This document shows positions 8,042 through 18,296 of a stretch of DNA of 64,000 nt, piece by piece (position 1 is the first letter of the stretch; each line of letters starts with the position of its first letter). Below the pieces are notes generated by a model. That model was not told where the DNA came from, did no database searches, and saw nothing but the letters and a program-made list of their open reading frames with translations. The stretch comes from Shewanella polaris (lineage in GTDB: Bacteria; Pseudomonadota; Gammaproteobacteria; Enterobacterales; Shewanellaceae): assembly GCF_006385555.1 (NCBI RefSeq), contig NZ_CP041036.1:3286001-3350000 (forward strand), written 5' to 3'. Position numbers and translations under genes: made by a program.

Positions 8042-8093
8042 AGATAAGTCTCCAATGTGTCAACTTATCTCAGGACGGGACAAATGTTTATAC

Positions 8094-8123
8094 AAAAAAG
8101 CCGCTGATTTAAGCGGCTTTTTT
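8094..8123. terminator. Bidirectional terminator (AAAAAA-GCCGCT...AGCGGC-TTTTTT)
   Basis: GCCGCT 8100-8105 pairs with AGCGGC 8112-8117 around a 6-base loop, with six A before and six T after, so it can work on both strands. It ends the minus-strand barrel gene and was probably the flgOP terminator before the IS inserted. Confidence 0.85.
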
Positions 8124-8149
8124 GTTATCGGCTGTGTTATCGCTCATTG

Positions 8150-9082
8150 TTAAAACGATAATTTAAACGCTAAGCCAAATGCGGCCTGGTTTTCCATGTC
8201 TTCAGTAACGTCAGGATAACTTAACTCCATTTCTCCAGCAAAATAGTACCCTGCATAAGCATTAAGGCTAGTATTACTGGTCGCTTTCCAGCCTGCACGG
8301 GCAAAGCCAACCCATTCTTTTACTTCAATGGTTTTGTCATCGTCAGCAATTAAAAAACGCTCGGTTCGCATTGAGCTTCCCACGCCAAAATCCCAGTCCC
8401 TATTATATTGATAGCTTAATTCTAACCCTGCAGGGCCACTAAAACCGGCTTGGAATGGGTTAGCAAGTACCCACTTATCGTTTATTTGCCAACGAACCGC
8501 CAAATAAGGAATCGTACGTACTTCTGAAATATCATTTAAATATGCAACGCCAACACCCAACATATTGCCCGAATCAAAACGGTACATTCCCGATGCGACT
8601 ACACCATAACTTTGCGCGTTTGAAGATGATGCAGTATCAGCATAGGCGTATTGCAGTTTGGGGGCGATAAGAAACATCCAATGATTATCAAGACGGTAAG
8701 ATAACGATAAACCAGCACTGTACTGATGTATGGTTGACCAAGGTTGAACAGTTGAATATAAAGGAGTGTTTTGGTTTATTTCCCAATCGTAATCGAGGTT
8801 ATCGTAGCCTAAGCTTGCTCCTATAGACCACTGGCGATTAAGTGGCATGTTGGCCGAAAAACTGGTTTTCCATGTATCTCGCTGTAACTGATTAGCGTTA
8901 GTGTCATCAGTACCAACATTTGCAGTGCCCGTTGATGTACGAGCCACGGTGAGTGAAAAAGGTGAACGATCTGGGGCTGCTAAAGCTTGCTGGCTTAACA
9001 GCAGACCTGATGCCAACAAAATTGACAAAGCTGATTTACTCAATGATTTTGGCTGAATTACGTTAACGTTATAAAGCGTCAT
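8150..9082 (-). CDS. Outer-membrane beta-barrel protein of unknown role
   Basis: 310 residues. Signal peptide with hydrophobic core ALSILLASGLLLS and cleavage likely after ALA (ALAAPDRSP). The rest alternates polar and hydrophobic residues in about a dozen strand-like segments rich in Tyr/Trp/Gly, and the chain ends in Phe (AFGLAFKLSF), the usual C-terminal barrel signal. It resembles DUF6268-type barrels by eye, but I am not certain. It shares a divergent-free intergenic gap with the TetR gene upstream and has its own terminator. No transport substrate can be named. Confidence 0.75.
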   Translation of the reverse strand: MTLYNVNVIQPKSLSKSALSILLASGLLLSQQALAAPDRSPFSLTVARTSTGTANVGTDDTNANQLQRDTWKTSFSANMPLNRQWSIGASLGYDNLDYDWEINQNTPLYSTVQPWSTIHQYSAGLSLSYRLDNHWMFLIAPKLQYAYADTASSSNAQSYGVVASGMYRFDSGNMLGVGVAYLNDISEVRTIPYLAVRWQINDKWVLANPFQAGFSGPAGLELSYQYNRDWDFGVGSSMRTERFLIADDDKTIEVKEWVGFARAGWKATSNTSLNAYAGYYFAGEMELSYPDVTEDMENQAAFGLAFKLSF

Positions 9083-9216
9083 ATCGATCTGCTTCCCTTC
9101 AAATAATGAGATAAGTTAAGTATTACCTTGGTTTCATTGCACCTTGGTTTAATTACACTTCGGTTTAATGGAATAGCAATACTGTTTTCGAGCCAATTAG
9201 GTTCAACTTTTATGGT

Positions 9217-9867
9217 TTATTTTACGTCAACTTGGTGAGCTCGCAAAAACATCACGGCAGTATCTTGTATGTATGCTTGTCTGGATATCAGTAAATCACC
9301 GATCTCCAAGCCTAACTCTAGACGTAATTTAAGTTCGCCAAATAACATTAAACATAATCTAACTGCGCTTTCATGCGGATTTTCAAACAAGTATTCGCCG
9401 TGATCATTGACCTTTTTTAAATAATTTCTAACCAGTCCGAGTACGTGCTTGGGGCCAGCATCATAAAATAATCTAGACACTTCTGGGTGAGTATCAGCTT
9501 GAGCTACGCAGGTTTTAAATACTGTCATGGCCTCTTTGCTAACAATCATCTCACCAAATTGCTGAGCAAACTGCAAAATAACCTGTTGAGGTTTACTTGC
9601 ATCAACTAAGGCATCGTCAGTGAGTTGATGCACAACACATTTAGACTCAATCGCGGAAACAAACAAATCATCTTTGGAGCCAAAATGAGAATAAACGGTT
9701 TGTTTTGATACACCAGCATGTTTTGCCACTTCATCCATGCTGGTATTAGGAAAACCCTGATGGCAAAAAAGGTCAATGGCAGACTCAAGTACCTGGGCAC
9801 GCTTTTGCTCACTGCGGCTCATATTAACTTGTCCGTCATTATTATGCGATGTGTGTTCTTTTATCAT
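9217..9867 (-). CDS. TetR/AcrR-family transcriptional repressor
   Basis: 216 residues from ATG 9867, chosen because GGAAC lies just upstream; a start ten codons earlier (9897) or fifteen codons later (9822, before SRSEQKRAQVL) is possible. The N-terminal HTH is classic TetR (AIDLFCHQGFPNTSMDEVAKHAGVSKQTVYSHFGSKDDLF). The C-terminal ligand-binding part looks like the AefR-type group. Divergent from an RND efflux operon with two matching palindromes between them, so it very likely represses the pump and itself. Ligand unknown. Confidence 0.9.
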   Translation of the reverse strand: MIKEHTSHNNDGQVNMSRSEQKRAQVLESAIDLFCHQGFPNTSMDEVAKHAGVSKQTVYSHFGSKDDLFVSAIESKCVVHQLTDDALVDASKPQQVILQFAQQFGEMIVSKEAMTVFKTCVAQADTHPEVSRLFYDAGPKHVLGLVRNYLKKVNDHGEYLFENPHESAVRLCLMLFGELKLRLELGLEIGDLLISRQAYIQDTAVMFLRAHQVDVK

Positions 9868-9948
9868 GTTGGTTCCGTAAATTAACCCATTAAGCAAACT
9901 CGAGCTTCAGTAATACAGCTCATTATTTAGCGTTATAGTAACCAAAAA

Positions 9949-9964
9949 TAGACTGGACAGTCTA
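9949..9964. promoter_or_regulatory. Operator-like palindrome 1
   Basis: TAGACTGGACAGTCTA: perfect 7-base arms around GA, in the gap between the TetR gene and the efflux operon. It shares TAGACT-N4-AGTCTA with the second site 28 bp away (centre to centre), as expected for TetR dimers. Confidence 0.7.
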
Positions 9965-9976
9965 GTCTTATAAACC

Positions 9977-9992
9977 TAGACTACTGAGTCTA
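9977..9992. promoter_or_regulatory. Operator-like palindrome 2
   Basis: TAGACTACTGAGTCTA: perfect 6-base arms around ACTG, same consensus as the site at 9949-9964. A third, overlapping dyad (TAGTCT ... AGACTA) links the two. Confidence 0.7.
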
Positions 9993-10088
9993 ATTAACAT
10001 TTAAATTACATATTGCGATTTGAAATAAATGCTTTCATTAAGATAAGCCAGACAGACACAACCTATTACTATGCAAGGAAGACACTTT

Positions 10089-11210
10089 ATGTACGCGTCA
10101 AAGACATGCACCCCAATCATTCGATACTTGGCGCTAGGTTTAAGCTTCATCGCATTAGGCGGTTGTGGCTCTGAGGTAAAAGAGCATTCACAAATAACCG
10201 AGTATCAAACGGTATTGTCACAGCCTTTGTCGTTAAGCGACCGTTATCAGCATATTCAAACTTACACAGGTACTATTCGCTCGGCCAATACCACTGGGAT
10301 TGGCTTTGAACTTGCGGGTAAACTCAATAATATCTTGGTCGACAGTGGCGATACGGTTAGCAAGGGACAAACATTAGCTAAGCTTGATACTGATTTATTG
10401 ATCGCAGAGAGGCAGCAATTACAAGCCAGTTTATTACAAACTCAAGCGGATATAGATTTAGCAAAAAGCACCTTAGCTCGTACTCAAAAGTTGAAACAAC
10501 AAAACTATGTGTCTGAACAGCAACTCGATGAAACCCAACAACAAGTTATCAGCTTACAAGCTAACCAGAAGCGTATAGAAGCCAGTTTAAGTGCGACCAA
10601 TTTAAAAATTGAAAAATCAACCTTACTGGCCCCATTCAATGGAAAAATCAGTCAACGTTTTCATAATGTCGGCGAAGTGATTGCGCTAGGTAGTCCGGTT
10701 TTCACCTTAGTCGGTAACAGTCAGTCTGTGGCTTATATTGGGGTACCCATTGACATCGCACAGCAGTTAACCGCCGAGCAGATGGTAGATGTCCGTGTAG
10801 GTAAACAAACCTTTCCCGCTAAAATTGCCGGCATTAGCGCCGAAGTGAACACGATTAGCCGTACAGTTCAGTTACGTATTTTGTTACCCGATTCAGCAAG
10901 AGTCATCAATGGTGAGATAGCATACTTAGCTTATCAGCAAGATGCTCTGGAACCTGGTTATTGGGTACCAATGTCGGCCTTAACTGACGGAGTTCGCGGA
11001 TTATGGAATGTGTTTGCCTTAGTTGAGGCTGAGCAAGGCTTTTATACCATTGAACGTCGCGATGTAGAGATTATCTATACCAATGAACAACAAGCATATA
11101 TTCAAGGAGCCATAAAACCAAGCGATCTAATTGTGTCACAAGGATTACATAAATTGGTCGTTAGCCAAAAAGTGACTCTCGCTCAAGCTGAGAAAACGGG
11201 GGCACTATGA
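10089..11210 (+). CDS. RND efflux periplasmic adaptor (membrane fusion) lipoprotein
   Basis: 373 residues from ATG 10089, preceded by AAGGA; an upstream ATG at 10071 would overlap this site. Lipobox IALGGC puts lipidation at Cys26. Then the biotinyl-lipoyl-like half motif (GIGFELAGKLNNILVDSGDTVSKGQTLAKLD), a long alpha-helical hairpin (about residues 100-170), the second lipoyl half (LAPFNGKISQRF, GEVIALG), and beta-barrel and membrane-proximal domains. Adaptors link the inner-membrane pump to an outer-membrane channel. The stop overlaps the pump gene (ATGA). No outer-membrane channel gene is next to it. Confidence 0.93.
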   Translation: MYASKTCTPIIRYLALGLSFIALGGCGSEVKEHSQITEYQTVLSQPLSLSDRYQHIQTYTGTIRSANTTGIGFELAGKLNNILVDSGDTVSKGQTLAKLDTDLLIAERQQLQASLLQTQADIDLAKSTLARTQKLKQQNYVSEQQLDETQQQVISLQANQKRIEASLSATNLKIEKSTLLAPFNGKISQRFHNVGEVIALGSPVFTLVGNSQSVAYIGVPIDIAQQLTAEQMVDVRVGKQTFPAKIAGISAEVNTISRTVQLRILLPDSARVINGEIAYLAYQQDALEPGYWVPMSALTDGVRGLWNVFALVEAEQGFYTIERRDVEIIYTNEQQAYIQGAIKPSDLIVSQGLHKLVVSQKVTLAQAEKTGAL

Positions 11211-14200
11211 TTAAAGCATTTTTAGAAAATGGCCGCCTAACCAGTTTATTTATCGCATTATTAATTGTTGCTGGATTAGGTGCCATTTCAAGCCTACCTC
11301 GCACCGAAGACCCACATATTACTAACCGGTTTTCATCTGTTATCACTCAATACCCAGGTGCATCTGCTGAGCGGGTTGAAGCGCTAGTGACCGAAGTGTT
11401 AGAAAATCAATTACGTCGTTTAGAAGATTTAAAGCTAGTCCAGTCTACTTCTCGCCCGGGAATTTCGGTTATCCAGTTAGAGTTAAAAGACACAGTAACA
11501 GAGACGGCTCCGGTGTGGTCACGCGCTCGCGATCTCATCGCCGACAGTGAATCATTGTTGCCAGTAGAAGCACAAAACAGCGTATTAGATGATCAATTAG
11601 GTTATGCCAATACAGCCATTTTAGGGCTTGTTTGGGCTGACGACAGTCCTGTAAGAGCCGATATTCTTAATCGTTATGCCAAAGAATTACAAAGTCGTCT
11701 AAGACTGCTCAGCGGTACTGATTTTGTTAAGCTCTATGGCGCACCACAAGAAGAGATTTTAGTTGAGTTAGATGGCAATAAAATCAGCCAATTGCATTTA
11801 ACCCCCGCCAGTATTGCCGCGATTTTAAATAATGCCGACAGCAAAATTTCAGCGGGTGAAGTTAATAACAGCCAATTTAGAGCCTTAGTTGAAGTATCTG
11901 GTGAGTTAGATTCGCAAAATCGTATCCGCCAAGTGCCGTTAAAAGTAGATGACTATAGTCAAATTATTCGCTTAGGGGATGTGGCTAATATTACCCGCCA
12001 AGCTAAGACCCCTGCATCAAGTATCGCCTTAATCGACAGTCAACAAGGCGTATTGGTCTCTGCGCGCATGCTCAATAATAATCGAGTCGATGTGTGGCAA
12101 CAGCATGTTAGCAACACCATAGATGATTTCTCAGTTAATTTACCGGCCAATATCAAGGTGCAATGGTTATTCGACCAACAAAGCTATACCAGTGACCGAT
12201 TAGGCGACTTGGTGATTAATCTGTTACAAGGATTTGTGATTATTTTAGTGGTTCTGATGCTGACATTAGGACTGAGAAATGCGGTTATTGTGGCGATATC
12301 ATTACCATTAACTGCGTTATTTACCCTCACCTGCATGAAATATACTGGCCTACCGATCCACCAAATGTCGGTAACAGGTTTAGTGGTTGCGCTGGGGATT
12401 ATGGTCGATAATGCGATTGTGATTGTTGATGCCATTGCTCAACGCCGTCAGCAAGGTATGAGCAAGCTGGAAGCGGTATCGAAAACACTACATCATTTAT
12501 GGCTTCCACTGGCGGGGTCTACCATCACCACGATGCTCGCCTTTGCGCCTATTGTGTTAATGCCGGGGTCCGCGGGTGAGTTTGTTGGCGGCATTGCCAT
12601 TTCAGTCATGTTCGCCTTACTTGGCTCATATATTATTTCTCATACCATTATTGCTGGCCTTGCGGGTCGATTCAGTCGCAGTGAAAAACCAACGGCTTGG
12701 TATCAGCAAGGCATGGCATTCCCTAAAATTAATCAGGCATATACTGCCAGCCTTAGGTTTGCGTTAACAAGACCAATACTGACCGCCATTGTGATTGGAA
12801 TATTACCGGTTGCAGGCTTTTTTGCGGCGGGAAAAATGACTGAACAATTTTTCCCACCATCTGATCGCGATATGTTTCAAATTGAAGTCTACTTGGCACC
12901 TCATGTGAGTATCGATAACACTCTCGAGCAGGTTAAACTGATTGATAATAAGCTGCAACAGATTGACGATATTGTCGCCGCTACATGGGTTGTTGGCGGT
13001 AATACGCCCTCTTTCTATTACAACTTAACTCAACGGCAACAAGGGGCAACCCATTATGCTCAAGCAATGATTAAAGTGACTGATTATGTCGCCGCCAATA
13101 GGTTAATTTTACAATTGCAAAAAGAGTTTGATACCCAATTTCCACAAGCACAGATTTTAGTGCGCAAACTGGAACAAGGACCCCCTTTTAACGCTCCTGT
13201 TGAGCTGCGTATTTATGGCCCTAATCTTGATACCCTTAAAACATTGGGTGAACAAGTACGCGGCATTTTAGTCGCCACACCAGATGTCATTCACACTCGT
13301 GCCACGCTCAGTTCTGGCGCTCCAAAAGTGTGGTTACAGGTGAATGAAGACGCCAGCTTAATGAGCGGCTTAAGTTTAAGCGACATTGCTAATCAAATTC
13401 AAATGGCGACCACTGGCATCATTGGTGGCAGTATTTTAGAGCAAACCGAATCACTGCCAATACGTGTTCGTTTAGGCGATAACAGTCGCGAACAAGCCAC
13501 GCGTTTAGCCGAGATAAATTTGGTGTCACCATCAGGGTCAGGCATTCCACTATCGGCATTATCTTATAATGAAATCAATGTCAGTCGCGGTGCAATCCCC
13601 CGCAGAAATGGTGAGCGCGTTAATACTATCGAGGCTTATATCACCAGTGGTGTATTACCAGCACAAGTGCTAAACGAGGTTAAAGATACTATTGCTAATT
13701 TACCCATTCCAGCGGGATATCATCTCGAAATCGGCGGCGAAAGCGCAAAACGCAATGAAGCTGTAGGTAATTTACTGTCTAATATTGTGTTGGTGGTCAC
13801 TTTGTTACTAGCGACGGTAGTGCTGTCTTTCAACTCGTTTAGATTAACCGCCATTATTTTACTGAGTGCATTTCAATCGGCAGGTTTAGGCTTGTTATCC
13901 GTATATGTATTTGGTTACCCGTTTGGGTTTACCGTCATCATCGGTTTATTGGGATTAATGGGCTTAGCCATTAATGCCGCCATTGTTATTTTAGCTGAAT
14001 TAGAAGATATCCCCGAGGCGCGCAATGGCAATATATCAATAATCATTAGTACGGTGAGCAGTTGTGGGCGTCATATTGGATCAACCACCATTACCACCAT
14101 AGGTGGATTCTTACCTTTGATCATCGCCGGTGGTGGCTTTTGGCCACCCTTTGCTATCGCTATTGCTGGCGGTACATTATTAGCCACCATGTTGTCACTG

Positions 14201-14251
14201 ATTTGGGTACCGGTAATGTATACCTTATTGATGAAAACCCGAAAAGATTGA
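11207..14251 (+). CDS. RND-family multidrug efflux permease
   Basis: 1014 residues, the usual length for AcrB/MexB-like pumps. It begins with TM1 (LTSLFIALLIVAGLGAIS), has the porter-domain motif (YPGASAERVEALVTEVLE), TM2-TM6, a second periplasmic loop and TM7-TM12. TM4 carries the proton-relay aspartates in GIMVDNAIVIVDAI. The second half has the matching GLMGLAINAAIVILAELE. Together with the adaptor it exports drugs, bile-like detergents or metabolites using the proton gradient. Controlled by the divergent TetR. Substrate not predictable; it is more divergent from AcrB than the classic HAE1 pumps. Confidence 0.94.
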   Translation: MIKAFLENGRLTSLFIALLIVAGLGAISSLPRTEDPHITNRFSSVITQYPGASAERVEALVTEVLENQLRRLEDLKLVQSTSRPGISVIQLELKDTVTETAPVWSRARDLIADSESLLPVEAQNSVLDDQLGYANTAILGLVWADDSPVRADILNRYAKELQSRLRLLSGTDFVKLYGAPQEEILVELDGNKISQLHLTPASIAAILNNADSKISAGEVNNSQFRALVEVSGELDSQNRIRQVPLKVDDYSQIIRLGDVANITRQAKTPASSIALIDSQQGVLVSARMLNNNRVDVWQQHVSNTIDDFSVNLPANIKVQWLFDQQSYTSDRLGDLVINLLQGFVIILVVLMLTLGLRNAVIVAISLPLTALFTLTCMKYTGLPIHQMSVTGLVVALGIMVDNAIVIVDAIAQRRQQGMSKLEAVSKTLHHLWLPLAGSTITTMLAFAPIVLMPGSAGEFVGGIAISVMFALLGSYIISHTIIAGLAGRFSRSEKPTAWYQQGMAFPKINQAYTASLRFALTRPILTAIVIGILPVAGFFAAGKMTEQFFPPSDRDMFQIEVYLAPHVSIDNTLEQVKLIDNKLQQIDDIVAATWVVGGNTPSFYYNLTQRQQGATHYAQAMIKVTDYVAANRLILQLQKEFDTQFPQAQILVRKLEQGPPFNAPVELRIYGPNLDTLKTLGEQVRGILVATPDVIHTRATLSSGAPKVWLQVNEDASLMSGLSLSDIANQIQMATTGIIGGSILEQTESLPIRVRLGDNSREQATRLAEINLVSPSGSGIPLSALSYNEINVSRGAIPRRNGERVNTIEAYITSGVLPAQVLNEVKDTIANLPIPAGYHLEIGGESAKRNEAVGNLLSNIVLVVTLLLATVVLSFNSFRLTAIILLSAFQSAGLGLLSVYVFGYPFGFTVIIGLLGLMGLAINAAIVILAELEDIPEARNGNISIIISTVSSCGRHIGSTTITTIGGFLPLIIAGGGFWPPFAIAIAGGTLLATMLSLIWVPVMYTLLMKTRKD

Positions 14252-14434
14252 CTTAAACCTTTCAGTTAGTTATAAAAAATTTACTAACTTTACTCTTTAT
14301 GCTATTTATTATTAGAGATTGAGCACACTTTTTGTTTTATAACAATGAATCCGTGTGCTCTCCCCTGTACATTGAATAATTCGGTCCAAACGAAAATTAT
14401 AGATCAATAATTAAAACAATTATGAGAAAAGCAT

Positions 14435-16459
14435 ATGAACTATAAAAACTGGCCTATATCAAAACAAATTGGGTCTCTAGTCGTATTATCATCGATCATT
14501 ATCTATGCCGCCATGTCTTGGTTTTCCTATCTATCTGCAACGACTGTATTACACGATAAAGCCATTGAAGCGGTCAAATCACAAATGCACAGTAATGCTA
14601 ATTTAATTGAACAGCAATACGACAGCATGCAATTCTTAGCTAGGCGAAATGCAGAGATTCTCCGCAACTTATACCCAGGTGATTTTTCGTTAGCAGGGAG
14701 TACAGTTGAAGTATCAGGAGTTAATACCCCGGTACTGCTTCATGAAAATGAACAAGTTAATAATTTAAACGATAATGTTGATCATTTTTCAAAACTCACA
14801 GGCGGTGTCGCAACAATATTTGCTCGTGATAATGATGATTTTGTTCGTGTCGCTACATCACTAAAAAAAGCAGATGGTAACCGTGCATTAGGCACCTATT
14901 TAGGTTCTAAACACCTAGGTTACAAGATGTTAATTAACGGTGGGAAGTACGAAGGATACTCTAAGCTTTTCGGCAAAGACTACATGACAATTTACCAACC
15001 TATTAAAGATACCAGTGGCAGCGTCATTGCGATCCTTTTTATTGGTTTTGATATCACCCAATCGGTTGAACAAATACAAAGTTTATTTAAAAAAATGACC
15101 TTAGAAGAATCAGGTTCTTATGTAATCATCCGTAATGCAGATCAACAAGTTATTTCTCATCAAAAATTGGAAACAGAAGCTCCCTTTAGTGAAGCATTAT
15201 TTGATGGACTATCTCTTGAAAAAGCACTTACCGATAAAAGTAGTTGGGTTTATACCTCACTGTCTAATCAAGTCATGTATTCTTATTCTGTCAATATTCC
15301 TGGTTGGGATTGGACTTTAGTCGGTTTTGTGCCAGAAAAAGAGTTGAGTAATGAAAGCATAGGAATGTTAAAAAATAACGCCATCTTAGCCGTACTTGGT
15401 ATAGTGCTTATTTCTATTTTACTGTTTATAGTAATTAGTCGAGCAATTCAGCCATTAAAGATTTTACAGGGTCAAATAGCTAATTTGGGCCGAGGAGATC
15501 TTTCACAAAACTTTGCCAAATGTCCTGAAGACAGTCTTAATGAAGTTGACAGTATCACAGTAAGTGTTACCAAAATGGCAGCTAATTTAGCGGGATTAAT
15601 TGAATCCTTAAAACAATCTGTCATCACCTTAGAAAGCCAAGCTAATCTGAGTCAAGAAACATCAAGATTAAATGGCAACGAAGCAAAAGCACTGCTAAAC
15701 CAAACAGAGCAAATTGCGACGGCTATTGAAGAGATGTCTTCTTCTATTAATGATGTGGCACAAAATGCCAGTCAAGGAGCCCTACAAGCCCAAGAAGTTG
15801 ATAGCGCATCCCACCAAGGGCATACTCAGTTATCTCAGGTGGTCATAGCGCTACAATCCTTGAGTGAACAACTTATTCAAAGCGAAAAAAATATTGAAAG
15901 TGTAAGCACAGAAACCCAAGCGATTAATAAAATAACAGAAGTCATTAATGCCGTTGCAGACCAAACTAACTTACTCGCGTTAAATGCTGCCATTGAAGCA
16001 GCTAGAGCAGGTGAGCAAGGTCGCGGTTTTGCGGTTGTGGCTGATGAAGTCCGTTCACTTGCGCAAAGGACACAAGATTCATTAAGTGAAATAAACTCAA
16101 CAATCAGTAAATTACAAAAGCAAGTCAACAACACCTCCACGCAAATGGTTCAGTGTCAGCAATTGGGTATATCTTCCGCAGAGCAAGCCGATACCGTCAA
16201 CAATCAACTAAGTCAAATTAATCAAAACATCGCTGAAATGGCATTATTTTCATCAAGTATAGCCAGTGCAACCAAACAACAAAGCACAGTAGCAAATGAG
16301 GTATCACAAAGCTTACATACTATATCGACTCTGGCACAAAATAGTGATGAACGAGCAACAAAAGCAGTGACTGATGCAGAGCAATTAACTGCGCTTGCTG
16401 TGAGTATTAAACAACAAATAGGTATATTTAACCTTAGCTCAGTTGAGAGTGATAAATAG
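14435..16459 (+). CDS. Methyl-accepting chemotaxis protein with Cache sensor domain
   Basis: 674 residues. TM1 near residues 10-30, a periplasmic Cache-type sensor (about 35-305, including [14 protein letters not shown] and ILFIGFDIT), TM2 ([19 protein letters not shown], about 312-332), HAMP, then the signalling domain with the conserved hairpin ([20 protein letters not shown] / [18 protein letters not shown]). It senses a small molecule outside the membrane and modulates CheA. The Cache_3/Cache_2 type is common for carboxylate or amino-acid ligands, but the ligand here is unknown. Monocistronic; no CheR pentapeptide at the C-terminus. Confidence 0.94.
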   Translation: MNYKNWPISKQIGSLVVLSSIIIYAAMSWFSYLSATTVLHDKAIEAVKSQMHSNANLIEQQYDSMQFLARRNAEILRNLYPGDFSLAGSTVEVSGVNTPVLLHENEQVNNLNDNVDHFSKLTGGVATIFARDNDDFVRVATSLKKADGNRALGTYLGSKHLGYKMLINGGKYEGYSKLFGKDYMTIYQPIKDTSGSVIAILFIGFDITQSVEQIQSLFKKMTLEESGSYVIIRNADQQVISHQKLETEAPFSEALFDGLSLEKALTDKSSWVYTSLSNQVMYSYSVNIPGWDWTLVGFVPEKELSNESIGMLKNNAILAVLGIVLISILLFIVISRAIQPLKILQGQIANLGRGDLSQNFAKCPEDSLNEVDSITVSVTKMAANLAGLIESLKQSVITLESQANLSQETSRLNGNEAKALLNQTEQIATAIEEMSSSINDVAQNASQGALQAQEVDSASHQGHTQLSQVVIALQSLSEQLIQSEKNIESVSTETQAINKITEVINAVADQTNLLALNAAIEAARAGEQGRGFAVVADEVRSLAQRTQDSLSEINSTISKLQKQVNNTSTQMVQCQQLGISSAEQADTVNNQLSQINQNIAEMALFSSSIASATKQQSTVANEVSQSLHTISTLAQNSDERATKAVTDAEQLTALAVSIKQQIGIFNLSSVESDK

Positions 16460-16965
16460 CTTTTAAGCAGTCCACTACCTCGTTATCACTCTGTATAACT
16501 TTGCTATAAGCCAAGCTTAATATTGATTGCTTGAAATGGGCTGGTTTCTATCAAGAACCAGCTTATCTCATAGGATGACGAGGGTTAAGTTATCGCTGAT
16601 TAACTAAATGAAATTTATTGTAAACTCCAGAATCCAGCAATTGGGTTCTGGTTAAATAATTTATATAAAGCAATAACCGCTAATTGAACACGCTACCAGC
16701 CCCAATCATCATTAGGACAACCATCATATTATTACTAACTTCGTTGTCACATGAGTAATCGTAACCATTGATAATGCCGATGTAGTTAATCATCCGAATA
16801 GTACACATAAAGCCGACTTTGTATTTATGACGCATTAAAAATCAATAATGGGCCAGTCAGATACCTATGACTAGCTAAACTGATAGATTTATCTTCAAAA
16901 ACCTACACCATCACTTTGCTTCGAAGCTTATCAACTTAAGTGACGTAGTGTGTTTTACAGCCAAT
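16460..16965. other. Intergenic region, no gene seen
   Basis: About 500 bases between the chemoreceptor and the cyd operon terminator. No ORF with a plausible start and ribosome-binding site, and no strong repeat found. Confidence 0.5.
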
Positions 16966-16997
16966 AAAAAACCGCTTTATCACTAAAGCGGTTTTTT
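16966..16997 (-). terminator. Terminator of the cydABX operon
   Basis: ACCGCTTTA 16971-16979 pairs with TAAAGCGGT 16984-16992 around TCAC; A-tract and T-tract flank it. It lies 17 bases past cydX on the minus strand and could also stop transcription from the left. Confidence 0.85.
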
Positions 16998-17013
16998 TCA
17001 GAATGTATAACGT

Positions 17014-17124
17014 TTATAGTTCGCTATTGCGATCCATATTTTCAGTATTTTCAAGCCATAAGGCGTTGATAATACCGAATGCACACGCTAACAATACCCC
17101 TAAAATCCACGCAAAATACCACAT
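17014..17124 (-). CDS. cydX: Cytochrome bd oxidase small subunit CydX
   Basis: 36 residues, behind AAGGAG. The sequence begins MWYFAWILGVLLACAFG and continues IINALWLE, the hallmark of CydX/YbgT proteins: one transmembrane helix followed by an acidic tail. It starts 17 bases after the cydB stop, so it is the last gene of the cyd operon. In E. coli CydX stabilises the haems of the CydAB oxidase and is needed for full activity. Confidence 0.95.
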   Translation of the reverse strand: MWYFAWILGVLLACAFGIINALWLENTENMDRNSEL

Positions 17125-17141
17125 AGATGTTGCTCCTTAAT

Positions 17142-18281
17142 TTAGTAAAGTGAGGTTTTATTGTTTTCAATAAACTCACGATTTAAACGGCCGAACATCT
17201 TGTAATAAGTCCAAGCAGTATAACAAAGTATCGTTGGTACAAAGATGGCAGCAACAACGGTCATCACATTAAGTGATAGTTGGCTGGCAGTCGCATCCCA
17301 CATGGTTAAGCTAGCATTAGGCTCTAGTGATGATGGCATAACAAATGGGAACATTGCTGCACCACAAGTCAAAATAACGCCAGCAACAGCAAGTGAGCTA
17401 AACAAAAATGCAAACCCACTACGATTAAAGCGACTAGCAAAAATCACTAATATTGGCATTAATAACCCTAATACTGGAAACAACATCGTAATAGGATATT
17501 TGTCATAATTAGTTAACCAAGCGCCCGCTTCAATAGCAACCGTTTTAGTGGTTGGATTTGACGGACCAGCTAGATCAAGTGTAGAGGTAATGACGTATCC
17601 ATCAATACCGTTGACTAGCCAGACACCAGCAGCACCAAAGAGTACAAATAATAGACCACCACAAATTTGTGATGCCTTAACACTGCGTACCCTTAACTCG
17701 CCATCTGTCTTCATTTGTAACCATGAAGCCCCTTGCATAACAAACATTGTTACACTGACAAGTCCTACTAATAAACCAAACGGATTTAATAAACCGAAGA
17801 ATCCGCCATGGTAAGTTGCACGTAGATATTCATCAAAGTTAAAAGGTACACCTTGCAGTAAGTTACCAAATGCCACACCAATGATTAATGGTGGCACAAA
17901 ACTGCCGACAAATAATGCCCCATCCCATGACTTACGCCATCTTGGATCTTCAATTTTAGAACGGTAATCAAAGCCGACTGGACGTAAATATAAAGCGAAT
18001 AATACTAGCATCATCGCAACATAAAAGCCCGAAAACGATACGGCATAGACCATAGGCCAAGCGGCAAACAATGCACCAGCAGCTGTAACTAACCATACTT
18101 GGTTACCGTCCCAGTGCGGTGCGATAGTGTTAATCATAATACGGCGTTCAGTATCGTCTTTACCAATAATTGGTAATAACATACCCACGCCCATATCAAA
18201 ACCATCAGCCACAGCAAAACCAACAAGTAACACACCAATTAGTGCCCACCAGATAAATCTTAATACTTCATAATCAAACAT
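17142..18281 (-). CDS. cydB: Cytochrome bd ubiquinol oxidase subunit II
   Basis: 379 residues, the standard CydB length, behind GGAGGACC. N-terminus RFIWWALIGVLLVGFAVADGFDMGVGMLLP and MINTIAPHWDGNQVWLVTAAGALFAAWP are conserved CydB signatures. Nine hydrophobic segments are visible. CydB is the structural partner of CydA in the inner-membrane quinol oxidase that reduces oxygen at high affinity. It follows cydA by 15 bases and precedes cydX. Confidence 0.97.
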   Translation of the reverse strand: MFDYEVLRFIWWALIGVLLVGFAVADGFDMGVGMLLPIIGKDDTERRIMINTIAPHWDGNQVWLVTAAGALFAAWPMVYAVSFSGFYVAMMLVLFALYLRPVGFDYRSKIEDPRWRKSWDGALFVGSFVPPLIIGVAFGNLLQGVPFNFDEYLRATYHGGFFGLLNPFGLLVGLVSVTMFVMQGASWLQMKTDGELRVRSVKASQICGGLLFVLFGAAGVWLVNGIDGYVITSTLDLAGPSNPTTKTVAIEAGAWLTNYDKYPITMLFPVLGLLMPILVIFASRFNRSGFAFLFSSLAVAGVILTCGAAMFPFVMPSSLEPNASLTMWDATASQLSLNVMTVVAAIFVPTILCYTAWTYYKMFGRLNREFIENNKTSLY

Positions 18282-18296
18282 AATCAGGTCCTCCGC

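Larger units (their letters stand above)
6781..8082 (-). mobile_element. IS3-family insertion sequence, complete
   Basis: 1302 bp. Left end TGTCTAGTCCTAAAATAGGT and the complement of the right end TGTCCCGTCCTGAGATAAGT align as imperfect terminal inverted repeats of about 24 bp, running on to a shared GTTGAC. The element is flanked by a 3-bp target duplication AAT (6778-6780 and 8083-8085). It carries two overlapping genes, orfA and orfB, joined by a -1 frameshift window, as in the IS3 family. All catalytic residues are present and no frame is broken, so it looks potentially active. Inserted downstream of flgP. Confidence 0.93.
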
